53,853 nt of DNA from Actinomycetales bacterium (lineage in GTDB: Bacteria; Actinomycetota; Actinomycetes; S36-B12), in NCBI GenBank assembly GCA_018970025.1, contig JAGWXF010000023.1:1-53853 (forward strand). Reading direction: 5' to 3'. Below the pieces are notes generated by a model that worked only from the letters and a program-made list of their open reading frames with translations, did not search any database and had not been told where the DNA came from. Positions 25,609-33,088 of this stretch are shown here, piece after piece. How positions within the stretch are numbered: the first letter of the stretch is position 1; every line of letters starts with the position of its first letter. A program made the position numbers and the translations under genes.

Positions 25609-27288
25609 TCAGGCCTCGACGACGACGGGGACGATCATCGGCTTGCGACGGTGGCGCGTGCCGACCCACCTGCCGACTGTCCTGCGCACCCGCTGCTGCA
25701 GGTCATGGACATCGACGACCCCGTCAAGCAGGGCCTCCTCCAGCGCGGTGCGGACCTGATCCAGCACTGGGTCGAACTCTGCGTCGCCCAGCCCCAGCCC
25801 ACGGGCATGGATCTCGGGCCCGGCGACCACCTTGGACTCGATGAGGTCGACTGCCACGAAGATCGAGATGAACCCCTCCTCTCCGAGGACTCGCCGGTCC
25901 TTGAGCAGGGTCTCGGTGACATTGCCCACGCTGGAGCCGTCGACGTACACGTAGCCCACGGGGACGTACCCGACGATGCCAGCCCGACCGTCGACCAGGT
26001 CGACCACGACGCCGTCGTCCGCCAGGATGACCCGCTCGGGGTCGATCCCGACGCCCTGGGCGAGCGCGGCATTGGCCCGCAGGTGCCTCCACTCGCCGTG
26101 CACCGGAAGAACGTGCCGGGGCTTGACGATGTTGTACACGTACCGCAGTTCCCCCGCGGCCGCGTGACCGGACACATGGACGAGTGCATTGCCCTTATGC
26201 ACCACGGTCGCCCCGAGACGTGCGAGCCCGTTGATGACCCGGTTGACCGCGTTCTCGTTGCCCGGGATGAGGGAGGACGCCAGCACGATGGTGTCGTCGG
26301 GCCCCGCCGCGATCTGGTGATCACGATTGGCAATCCTGGACAGGACGGCCATCGGCTCTCCCTGCGAGCCGGTGCATACCAGGACGGACTGATCCTGCGG
26401 CAGGCTGGCAGCCTCGTCGGCTGAGATCAGCATGCCCCCCGGAACCCGTAGGTAGCCCAGGTCGCGGGCCACGCCCATATTGCGGACCATCGAGCGGCCC
26501 ACGAGCGCCACCTTGCGGCCGTGCAGGTGCGCCATGTCGATGACCTGCTGCACGCGATGCACGTGCGATGCGAACGACGCCACGATGATGCGGCCCCGAG
26601 CGCGCATGAAGACCGAGTCCAGCACCGGGACGATGTCTCGCTCGCTCGGGACGAATCCCGGAACCTCCGCGTTGGTGCTGTCGACCATGAGGATGTCGAC
26701 ACCGGCATCCCCGAGCCGCGCGAAGCCGTTCAGGTCGGTAATGCGCCCATCCATCGGCAGCTGGTCCATCTTGAAGTCGCCGGTATGGAGCACGACTCCG
26801 GCGGGCGTGCGAATAGCCACGGCGAGGGCATCCGGAATGGAGTGGTTCACCGCCAGGAACTCCAGCGAGAACGGGCCCACCTGATGCACCTGGCCCTCGG
26901 CGACATCCATCGACAGCGGGCTGATGCGATGCTCGCGGAGCTTCGCCTCCACCAGGGCCAGGGTGAGCCGCGATCCCAGCAGTGGGATGTCCGGCCTCAG
27001 CCGGAGCAGGTATGGCACCGCCCCGATGTGATCTTCGTGCCCGTGTGTCAGGACCACCGCGTCGATGTCATCGAGCCGATCCCGGATCGGGCCGAAGTCC
27101 GGCAGGATCAGGTCGACCCCCGGCTGCGACTCCTCCGGGAACAGCACGCCGCAGTCGACGACGAGCAGTCGGCCGCCGAACTCGAACACCGTCATGTTTC
27201 GGCCGATCTCGCCCAGTCCGCCGAGGGCGAAGATCCGCAGGGCACCGTCGGCCATGGCCGGCGGCGCCGGAAGCTCGCTGTGGATCAC
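25609..27288 (-). CDS. rnj: Ribonuclease J
   Basis: Metallo-beta-lactamase/beta-CASP ribonuclease with endonuclease and 5'-3' exonuclease activity in mRNA decay and rRNA maturation. The 559-aa protein has the zinc motif THGHEDHIGA (residues 81-90), the His in LAVNHSIPDALA, HTGDFKMD and, in the beta-CASP part, SFASHVHRVQQV and CTGSQGEPMA; HVSGHA completes the ligands. The C-terminal domain (from about 450) is also present. GGAG lies 7 nt before the GTG start; the internal ATG before ADGALRIF would remove 11 residues. It follows dapA, the usual actinobacterial order. Confidence 0.96.
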   Translation of the reverse strand: MIHSELPAPPAMADGALRIFALGGLGEIGRNMTVFEFGGRLLVVDCGVLFPEESQPGVDLILPDFGPIRDRLDDIDAVVLTHGHEDHIGAVPYLLRLRPDIPLLGSRLTLALVEAKLREHRISPLSMDVAEGQVHQVGPFSLEFLAVNHSIPDALAVAIRTPAGVVLHTGDFKMDQLPMDGRITDLNGFARLGDAGVDILMVDSTNAEVPGFVPSERDIVPVLDSVFMRARGRIIVASFASHVHRVQQVIDMAHLHGRKVALVGRSMVRNMGVARDLGYLRVPGGMLISADEAASLPQDQSVLVCTGSQGEPMAVLSRIANRDHQIAAGPDDTIVLASSLIPGNENAVNRVINGLARLGATVVHKGNALVHVSGHAAAGELRYVYNIVKPRHVLPVHGEWRHLRANAALAQGVGIDPERVILADDGVVVDLVDGRAGIVGYVPVGYVYVDGSSVGNVTETLLKDRRVLGEEGFISIFVAVDLIESKVVAGPEIHARGLGLGDAEFDPVLDQVRTALEEALLDGVVDVHDLQQRVRRTVGRWVGTRHRRKPMIVPVVVEA

Positions 27289-27357
27289 GTCGGGGCTCCG
27301 ATCGGGGGCATCCCAGCGGCGGGCATCCCGGCGCTGCGGGGAGCCATCGCGCCCGGG

Positions 27358-28269
27358 TCAGCCATGAAAGCCAGGCACGCCGCCGGCGGCAAGGTCACGC
27401 CTGAGCTGGTCTCGCTGGGCAGGTGAGGCATCCACCAGGGGCAGGCGAACCGGCCCGCCGGGTAGGCCGAGCTCGGCCAGTGCCGCCTTGACCAGGATGA
27501 CCCCCTGGGTGCGGAAGATACCCGCGTATACCGGGAGCAGTGCCCGATTGATCGCCGTCGCCGCTGCGACATCCCCCGCCCAGAACGACTCGGCCATGAG
27601 CCGGAGCCGATCGGCGACCAGATGCCCCACGACCGAGATCATGCCCGCCGCCCCGATCGACAGCAGGGGCAGGTTCAGGATGTCGTCCCCCGAGTACCAC
27701 GCGATATCCGTACGCGCGATCCCCCATTGCGCAGCGTCGAGATCGCCCTTGGCGTCCTTGTTGGCCACGATCCGCGGATGCTCGGCAATGCGCACGAGAG
27801 TCTCGGTCTCGATCGCCACGCCTGTGCGCTTGGGGATGTCGTAGACGAGCATCGGCAGGTCGGTCGCGTCGGCTATCGCGTGGAAGTGGGCGATCAGCCC
27901 CTCCTGCGGGGGCCGGTTGTAGTACGGGCTCACCGCCATGACCGCATGCGCTCCGATGGACGCTGCCGAGCGCGCGCTGTGGACGGAGTGACGGGTGTCG
28001 TTCGATCCGACGCCAGCGACGATCGTGGCCCGGTCGCCGACGGCCTCGATCACCGCTCGCAGCAGGTCGTCGTTCTCCTGGTCGGTCGTCGTCGCGGACT
28101 CTCCAGTGGTGCCGTTCACGACCAGGCCGTCATGACCGAGATCGTCGACCAGGTGCGTGGCCAGTCGCTGGCCGCCATCGAGGTCCAGCGAGCCATCCGC
28201 ATGGAACGGCGTGACCATCGCCGTGAGCATCACTCCCAGGGGAGCCGCAGGGGTCGATGGGCCGGGCAT
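27358..28269 (-). CDS. dapA: 4-hydroxy-tetrahydrodipicolinate synthase
   Basis: Condenses pyruvate with aspartate semialdehyde in the lysine/diaminopimelate pathway. The 303-aa TIM barrel has NGTTGESATTT (residues 52-62), the catalytic Tyr in LVYDIP (Y143) and the Schiff-base Lys in VANKDAKGD (K171). The substrate-binding segment SPYYNRPPQEG is also intact. It lies 18 nt downstream of thyX and 69 nt upstream of rnj, so thyX-dapA-rnj are probably co-transcribed. With dapB nearby it supplies DAP for the cell wall. Confidence 0.97.
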   Translation of the reverse strand: MPGPSTPAAPLGVMLTAMVTPFHADGSLDLDGGQRLATHLVDDLGHDGLVVNGTTGESATTTDQENDDLLRAVIEAVGDRATIVAGVGSNDTRHSVHSARSAASIGAHAVMAVSPYYNRPPQEGLIAHFHAIADATDLPMLVYDIPKRTGVAIETETLVRIAEHPRIVANKDAKGDLDAAQWGIARTDIAWYSGDDILNLPLLSIGAAGMISVVGHLVADRLRLMAESFWAGDVAAATAINRALLPVYAGIFRTQGVILVKAALAELGLPGGPVRLPLVDASPAQRDQLRRDLAAGGVPGFHG

Positions 28270-28287
28270 GGCGCAAGGGTACCGCTG

Positions 28288-29028
28288 CTAGGGAGCGACC
28301 CGGCCATTGGCGACGAAGGCCGCGTGGGTCAGCGGCATCAGGTCTGCCCAGTACTGCTCGTAGCGCTCGGCGACCATCTCGATCTCGCGCTGCGGGTACG
28401 ACGGGAACCGCGACCCCTCGACCTTTCGGCGAAGCGACAGGAAGTTCATCAGCGCCCTGGCGTTCATCGTGACGTAGGCGCTGGAGTAGATCGATACGGG
28501 CAGCACCATCCTGGCCACCTCGCGAGCCACCCCCGCCTGGAGCATCCGCAGGTAGCCGTCATAGGCAGCGGCGCACGAAGCGCGCATCTGCTCGTCGATG
28601 AGCTCGTACTGCGCCTGCGTGCCGCGCAGGAACTCGTAGGCGCCCGTCTTGCCGACCTGCACGACATTGCGATCGTGGGCGGGCACGTAGAACACGCCCT
28701 GCAGCTGTCGGTATCGCCCCGACTCCTCGTTGTAGCTGGCCATGCGGTGCCGCATGTGCTCGCGCCACACGAAGATGGGCGCCTGGACGAAGAAGGTCAT
28801 GGAGTTGTGCTCGAACGGGCTGCCATGCCGCTCGCGCATCAGGTAGTTGATCAGGCCCCTGGCCGCGGCCGGGTCGGCATCGAGATCCGCGAGCGACTGC
28901 TCGCCTGCTGTCGACACCCGCGCAGCGAAGACCACGTCCGCATCGCTTGCACTGGACCGGACGAGCTCGACCGTCATGTCACTGCGAAAGGTGATCTCGG
29001 GTTCCTCCACGCTCGGCACGATACTCAC
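28288..29028 (-). CDS. thyX: FAD-dependent thymidylate synthase
   Basis: Makes dTMP from dUMP with flavin and methylene-tetrahydrofolate. The ThyX signature R-H-R-x7-S is present at R93 H94 R95 to S103 (RHRMASYNEESGRY). The rest of the 246-aa sequence fits the family, including HGSPFEHNSMTFF and the C-terminal NFLSLRR. The start is a GTG at 29028; later in-frame GTGs are possible because the first 17 residues are poorly conserved. It is divergent from the GNAT gene, with 63 nt between starts. Confidence 0.96.
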   Translation of the reverse strand: MSIVPSVEEPEITFRSDMTVELVRSSASDADVVFAARVSTAGEQSLADLDADPAAARGLINYLMRERHGSPFEHNSMTFFVQAPIFVWREHMRHRMASYNEESGRYRQLQGVFYVPAHDRNVVQVGKTGAYEFLRGTQAQYELIDEQMRASCAAAYDGYLRMLQAGVAREVARMVLPVSIYSSAYVTMNARALMNFLSLRRKVEGSRFPSYPQREIEMVAERYEQYWADLMPLTHAAFVANGRVAP

Positions 29029-29091
29029 CGCGAGCGCCTCCCGGAGGAAGGCTCAACACGGTCGCCACCCGGAGGAAGGCATGATGGTGGC

Positions 29092-29673
29092 ATGCCCAAC
29101 GGCGTCAGACTCGCCCGAACCTCAGACGTGGACGACATTGCTGCCCTCCAGGTTGCGGCCTGGAACAGCCTCTACCCCGACATCATCCGCTCGATCGACA
29201 TGACCCTCGAACGGCCCGCCGTCGCGGAGGCATGGGCTGATGCCATCCTGCGGCCACCGAGCCGGCGCTACCGGGTCCTGGTGGCCACCGAAGGCGTATC
29301 CGATGAGCTCGTCGGATTCGCCGCCATCGGGCCCGCGCAGGATCCGGACCTCTCCGATGCCAGTGGCGAGATCCACGCGCTCATCGTTCATCCGGCCCGG
29401 CTGCGCGCTGGCCATGGCTCCCGACTCATGGCCTCCTGCGTCGATCACCTCCGAGCAGACGGCTGCCACACCGCCGTTACCTGGACGCTGCTGGCCGATG
29501 AGGCCCGGCGCGCCTTCTGGCAGTCGGCTGGCTGGGCGCCCGACTCGGCCCGCAGGGCCTGGGACACCGGGTCCTCCGGGGAACAGGACGGCAGCGGATC
29601 GCCGCAGGCCACGGTCGTCGAGGTCCGACTCGTGACAGACATCACCGAGCCGGACGCAGCAGCGGGCGGCTGA
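29092..29673 (+). CDS. GNAT-family N-acetyltransferase
   Basis: A 193-aa GNAT protein: RLARTSDVDDIAALQVAAWN at the N-terminus, EIHALIVHPARLRAGHGSRL (the acetyl-CoA loop is present but looser than the usual RxxGxG/A), then the C-terminal strand-helix DEARRAFWQSAGW. The substrate is unknown. The ATG at 29092 is preceded by GGAGG at 29071-29075, rather far away, and an out-of-frame ATGATG lies between, so initiation may be weak. The direct repeat CGGAGGAAGGC occurs twice just upstream. Two hairpins follow the stop. Confidence 0.83.
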   Translation: MPNGVRLARTSDVDDIAALQVAAWNSLYPDIIRSIDMTLERPAVAEAWADAILRPPSRRYRVLVATEGVSDELVGFAAIGPAQDPDLSDASGEIHALIVHPARLRAGHGSRLMASCVDHLRADGCHTAVTWTLLADEARRAFWQSAGWAPDSARRAWDTGSSGEQDGSGSPQATVVEVRLVTDITEPDAAAGG

Positions 29674-29685
29674 CCGGCCAGACAT

Positions 29686-29729
29686 GGCTCGTCCGGGCAC
29701 GCGTGGACCTCCACGTACCCGGACGAGCC
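29686..29729 (+). terminator. Nested hairpin after the GNAT gene
   Basis: A 12-bp perfect stem, GGCTCGTCCGGG (29686-29697) with CCCGGACGAGCC (29718-29729), encloses an inner 5-bp stem (CGTGG-ACCT-CCACG, 29702-29715). It begins 12 nt after the GNAT stop. There is no T-run, as is common for actinobacterial terminators. Confidence 0.65.
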
Positions 29730-29791
29730 GTCCGGCGAGCCCCCCGCGCTGGCCGGCAGGCCGATTGTTTCGCTCCTCGGAACACTTTCGC

Positions 29792-29829
29792 AGCCTGACA
29801 TGTCCCCGTTTGCGGGGACATGTCAGGCT
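29792..29829. terminator. 17-bp perfect hairpin between convergent genes, covering the response-regulator stop
   Basis: AGCCTGACATGTCCCCG (29792-29808) pairs perfectly with 29813-29829 across a 4-nt loop (TTTG). The stop codon of the response-regulator gene (29825-29823) lies within the right arm. The symmetry suits a bidirectional terminator between convergent genes. Neither side has a T-run. Confidence 0.7.
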
Positions 29830-30503
29830 GGACCGTCCAGGAGGCCATCCCGGCTCGCCTCGGCATACAGCTCCGTCCTCGTCCGAGCCGCCCGACCCAC
29901 CTGGGCGTACTTCATCCGCGCCCGATCCAGATACTCGCGAGCAGTATGCGGGGAGACGCCCATCCGATGCGCCACGGCCGACAGCTTCAAACCGGACGCG
30001 TACAGACGGAGGGCATCGAGCTCGCGCGGGCTCAGGTCCGGAGTCTCCGCAGCCGTCGCCAGGATGGAGGCCAGGTCGATAGACAGGTACAGCTCGCCCC
30101 GGGCAACCACCTGCACAGCTCGCGCCAGCTCCTCGAAGGAGACGCGCTTGGGGACGAACCCGAGCGCCCCCGCCCGCAGGGCAGCGCGAACTGCGCGCGC
30201 ATCCTCATAGGCGCTCATCAGCAGCACGTGCGCGCCTGCGCCCTGGAGGATCTGCATGCCCTGCAGCAGCGGCGGGCCAGTCGGGCCGAGGTCCACATCG
30301 AGCAGGGCCACCTGCGGCAGGCATCGGGACGCCTGATCGGGGCTGCCCCCGCAGTACACGATCGAGGTCCCCGCAGGAGCCTGGCGCAGGATCAGCGCAC
30401 GCAGGCCCTCGCGCATCAGCTCATGGTCATCGATCACGGCTAGGCGCGGCCAGTCTTTATCCCCACTGCCGTCCTGCCGCTCATGGACCTCGCGCTCACG
30501 CAT
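29823..30503 (-). CDS. LuxR/NarL-type response regulator
   Basis: A 226-aa DNA-binding response regulator from the ATG at 30503. The receiver domain has the acidic pair VIDDHE (D25, D26), the phosphoacceptor Asp in ALLDVDLG (D69), and GFVPKR with the conserved Lys. The C-terminal HTH reads LSPRELDALRLYASGLKLSA and SPHTAREYLDRARMKYAQVG. It is encoded just downstream of the histidine kinase, which is presumably its partner. Upstream are three copies of a mini-ORF in a 37-bp repeat; the last mini-ORF stop overlaps this ATG (ATGCGTGA), so translation probably depends on reinitiation. A GTG at 30536 in frame would add 11 residues from the repeat. Confidence 0.88.
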   Translation of the reverse strand: MREREVHERQDGSGDKDWPRLAVIDDHELMREGLRALILRQAPAGTSIVYCGGSPDQASRCLPQVALLDVDLGPTGPPLLQGMQILQGAGAHVLLMSAYEDARAVRAALRAGALGFVPKRVSFEELARAVQVVARGELYLSIDLASILATAAETPDLSPRELDALRLYASGLKLSAVAHRMGVSPHTAREYLDRARMKYAQVGRAARTRTELYAEASRDGLLDGPA

Positions 30504-30540
30504 GACGCGCCGCCAACCCACCAACGGCACGCTCACGCAT
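30496..30540 (-). CDS. Mini-ORF 3 of the relay (MRERAVGGLAARHA)
   Basis: A 14-codon frame starting at the ATG 30540-30538 and ending at the TGA 30498-30496. The TGA overlaps the response-regulator ATG (30503-30501) within ATGCGTGA. Its peptide joins the first residues of the regulator (MRER) to the last residues of the kinase (ARHA). No protein evidence; it may act only by being translated. Confidence 0.45.
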   Translation of the reverse strand: MRERAVGGLAARHA

Positions 30541-30577
30541 GACGCGCCGCCAACCCACCAACGGCACGCTCACGCAT
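30533..30577 (-). CDS. Mini-ORF 2 of the relay (MRERAVGGLAARHA)
   Basis: Second copy of the 14-codon frame, with the same peptide as its neighbours. It starts at ATG 30577-30575 and ends at TGA 30535-30533, overlapping the next mini-ORF start by 8 nt. A GGTGGG lies 13 nt before each following ATG, too far to be a good ribosome site, so reinitiation is more likely. Confidence 0.42.
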   Translation of the reverse strand: MRERAVGGLAARHA

Positions 30578-30614
30578 GGCGCGCCGCCAACCCACCAACG
30601 GCACGCTCACGCAT
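30570..30614 (-). CDS. Mini-ORF 1 of the relay (MRERAVGGLAARHA)
   Basis: First copy, starting at the ATG 30614-30612 that overlaps the histidine-kinase stop (TGA 30609-30607) by 8 nt, and ending at TGA 30572-30570. Ribosomes that finish the kinase are positioned to restart here. Confidence 0.45.
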   Translation of the reverse strand: MRERAVGGLAARHA

Positions 30615-32844
30615 GGCGCGCCTCGATGACATCGATGCCGTCCCCCGCCACCAGCCGCAGGACCAGGGCCTGGCCCTCGCGGCGGGCCGACAGCCGAGCC
30701 GGCTCCGATGGGTCGGCCAGGCCGATGACCTGCTCGACCTGTTCGAAGAACCGGTCACATGCGCTCGCCGGCCATCCGGCCGTGTCGCTGAGGTCCAAGT
30801 CAATGATGATGCCGCGATGACGGCCCTGCACGACCAGTCGGCCGGCCCGCTCGTGAACGAGATCGGCTCCTGGGTCCAGTCGCATCACTGCTCGGATGAA
30901 GCGCTCCTCTACTCCGCAGCTGGCTCGCACCGGCTCCGCCAGCGGGTCCAGGATCCCCTCGCAGATGCCCTCCAGCGTGCGGCGCGCACCGGACTCCTCC
31001 AGCAGCTCGTGACGCATGCGCATCCGGCGCAGACCGTCCTCCTCAGCCATTGCCTGCGCCTGCTCTGCGGCACGCTCCTGCAGGGCGCGCCCCATCAGCC
31101 GGGAATGCCGGCGCACGCTGCGCGCGAAGATCGCCCCGGCGACGATGACAGCGGTGCCTGGCTGCGTCAGCTCATGGAGCGGATCACCCTGGGTCACGAG
31201 CCAGGAGGCCAGGGCAAGCCAGATGCTCCACCAAGGCCCGATCGCCGTGACCACAAGCCAGATGACGGCGATCGCCTGTGACGTCCAGTCGGCCCAGTGC
31301 AGTGAGGCGCCGGTGATCGACGGCTGCTGCAGGGCATAGGCCGCAGGGGCCACGATGGCCGTTGCCAGGACGAACCATCCAGACAGCATGGCCCTGGCGC
31401 TGAGGATCCACAGCACGACTGCCAGCGCGGTGACCAGCGTCAGGGAGCCGACGGCATCGGGCGACCACCCCAGCTGCTGCCAGGTCAGCAGCGCCGCGAC
31501 CAGGACGTACACCCCGAACCACCCCAGGACCGGCCGGGCAAAGGCGGCGCTGCTGCGGGGGATCGTGCCTGCCTGGGCCCCCGCAGGCGTTGCGCCCACG
31601 GCCGGCACCTGGGGCTCGGGCGGCCGATCCGGGCCGATCGGGACCCGAAGGCTCACCACCGTGCCACGTCGCGGCGTGGACTCGATGCGCGCATCGCCGC
31701 CCACGTCGCGCATCGCGCGCACGATCGACTGCTCGATGCCAAAACGCCTGGGCGTGGCATCCACGTCGAATCCCGATCCATCGTCATCGATGACGACGTC
31801 AACGGCTTGGCATCCGTGGTCGTCGACGCTCTCGGAGACGGTGACGGTCACGGACCTCGCACCCGCATGCCTGTCGGCATTGGCGAGGGCCTCGCGGGTA
31901 GCCGCGAGAACGGCCTCGTACACGATGTCCGGAATGACGGCCCGGGTACGAACGACGAGGTCGACAGTGATGCCCCCGATGGCGAGCCGGTCGATGGCAC
32001 CGAGCAGGTCCGTGCGCCACTGCCGCGCCAGGGGCCAGGTCCCCGCGACGGACGCATCGTCGATCGACCGAAGCACCGCGGCGCTCTCCCTGGCTGCCGC
32101 CCGGATCCGGCCCACCGAGCCAGGGTTAGCCCCCAGGCCACCTCCCGCAATGGCGGACAGGGTGTTCAGGACAGTCTCGTGGATCCGGCGCTCCTGCCCG
32201 GCGAGCATGCGCCGCACCTGCGAGAGCGCAGTCGAGCGGGCTCGTGCCAGCTCCGCGGCCGCCAGCGCGTCCTCGTGCTCGCTGGCCGCATGCAGCAGCG
32301 CACGCCGGGCACCGACCGCCGCCGCTCCAATCGCCACCAGATAGAGCGGATACAGGCACAGGTCAGCCACCAGGCCGGGCCACGGCCCTGCAGCGCCAAT
32401 CATTGCGATGATCAGAACCTGCGCCACCGCCGCCACGGCGATCAGCACCCGGGCCGCGGCAGCAGCCAGGAGCATGCCGCCGACCCCGCCCGCGACGCTC
32501 ACCAGACTGGCCCCCGGCATCAGTGAACCCGACCGCAGCGCCTCGGCTCCCGCGAGCGCGTCGATCGCCAGCCCGGCAGCGAGCAGGGCTACCGCATTGG
32601 CCGCGCAGGCGGCCTGCTCCACCCTGGCGGAGGTTGAGGGCAGCCAGAAGCAGGCCAGTACCCCCAGCCACGTCAGCGGCACCAGCGCGACCACGACCTG
32701 CAGGGCCAGTACCGGCTGGGCCCCAGGCCGCAACTGCGGATCCAGTCCGACGGTCAGTCCCTGCCAGGTCAGGGCCATCGCGACCAGGCCACGCCGGATA
32801 CCGGCGGTCGGCGATGCCGTGCGCCGGTCACCGGTCGTCGACAT
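30607..32844 (-). CDS. Histidine kinase with duplicated membrane/dimerisation halves
   Basis: A 745-aa NarL-class sensor kinase. First half: about six hydrophobic helices (residues 20-180), a coiled linker, then the dimerisation helix AGQERRIHETVLNTLSAIAG with phosphoacceptor His222. The ATPase domain has the N box EALANADRHAGA (E318, N322) and G box DDDGSGFD (353-360). Second half: another block of about five helices (435-575), a long helix and RMRMRHELLEESGARRTLEG (His612), but no N or G box afterwards. The second half is thus kinase-like but lacks ATP binding. GGGGAG precedes the ATG at 32844; an in-frame ATG at 32940 lies in the 34-bp repeat array. Its stop overlaps the first mini-ORF start. 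Confidence 0.85.
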   Translation of the reverse strand: MSTTGDRRTASPTAGIRRGLVAMALTWQGLTVGLDPQLRPGAQPVLALQVVVALVPLTWLGVLACFWLPSTSARVEQAACAANAVALLAAGLAIDALAGAEALRSGSLMPGASLVSVAGGVGGMLLAAAAARVLIAVAAVAQVLIIAMIGAAGPWPGLVADLCLYPLYLVAIGAAAVGARRALLHAASEHEDALAAAELARARSTALSQVRRMLAGQERRIHETVLNTLSAIAGGGLGANPGSVGRIRAAARESAAVLRSIDDASVAGTWPLARQWRTDLLGAIDRLAIGGITVDLVVRTRAVIPDIVYEAVLAATREALANADRHAGARSVTVTVSESVDDHGCQAVDVVIDDDGSGFDVDATPRRFGIEQSIVRAMRDVGGDARIESTPRRGTVVSLRVPIGPDRPPEPQVPAVGATPAGAQAGTIPRSSAAFARPVLGWFGVYVLVAALLTWQQLGWSPDAVGSLTLVTALAVVLWILSARAMLSGWFVLATAIVAPAAYALQQPSITGASLHWADWTSQAIAVIWLVVTAIGPWWSIWLALASWLVTQGDPLHELTQPGTAVIVAGAIFARSVRRHSRLMGRALQERAAEQAQAMAEEDGLRRMRMRHELLEESGARRTLEGICEGILDPLAEPVRASCGVEERFIRAVMRLDPGADLVHERAGRLVVQGRHRGIIIDLDLSDTAGWPASACDRFFEQVEQVIGLADPSEPARLSARREGQALVLRLVAGDGIDVIEARHA

Positions 32845-32911
32845 CCGACTCCCCCGTGCCAGGACCATCCCCAAGGTCACCGCACCACCCTGGCACAGGC
32901 CTGCGGCGCCG

Positions 32912-33047
32912 GCCGGGAAATGCGTGGCTTGGCCAGCCATGCCGAGCCGGGAAATGCATGGCTTGGCCAGTCATGCCGAGCCGGGAAATGCATGGCTTGG
33001 CCAGCCATGCCGAGCCGGCAAGTCGATGGCTTGGTCCGTGATGCGAG
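32912..33047. repeat. 34-bp tandem repeats with internal dyads
   Basis: Four head-to-tail units: 32912-32945, 32946-32979, 32980-33013 and a degenerate 33014-33047. Each contains an inverted repeat GCATGGCT-5 nt-AGCCATGC. It is perfect in unit 3, has one mismatch in units 1 and 2, and is decayed in unit 4. The array fills the gap between the divergent kinase and azlC genes, a place expected for operators. The regularly spaced dyads suggest cooperative binding of a dimeric regulator. Confidence 0.9.
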
Positions 33048-33061
33048 ATCGTCACTATCCT
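33031..33061 (+). promoter_or_regulatory. Possible azlC promoter at the edge of the repeat array
   Basis: TTGGTC (33031-33036) and TATCCT (33056-33061) are 19 bp apart and lie just before azlC. The -35 lies inside the fourth, degenerate 34-bp unit. The spacing is longer than ideal. Confidence 0.35.
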
Positions 33062-33088
33062 GCGCGTACCGCCCATCAGAGGACACCA

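Larger units (their letters stand above)
30494..30622. repeat. 37-bp tandem repeat (3.5 copies) at the kinase/regulator junction
   Basis: Units at 30494-30530, 30531-30567 and 30568-30604, plus a half unit at 30605-30622. Units 1 and 2 are identical; unit 3 differs by one base, a silent Arg CGC/CGT change in the mini-ORF frame. Each unit contains CATGCGTGAGC on the minus strand. There are no spacers, so it is not CRISPR. The period equals 45 minus 8: the length of the mini-ORF including its stop, minus the start/stop overlap. Confidence 0.95.

Noticed and set aside
32912..33047. CRISPR-like array (34-bp repeats)
   Set aside because: The units are directly adjacent with no unique spacers and no cas gene is nearby. 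The 37-bp repeats at 30494-30622 are rejected as CRISPR for the same reason.
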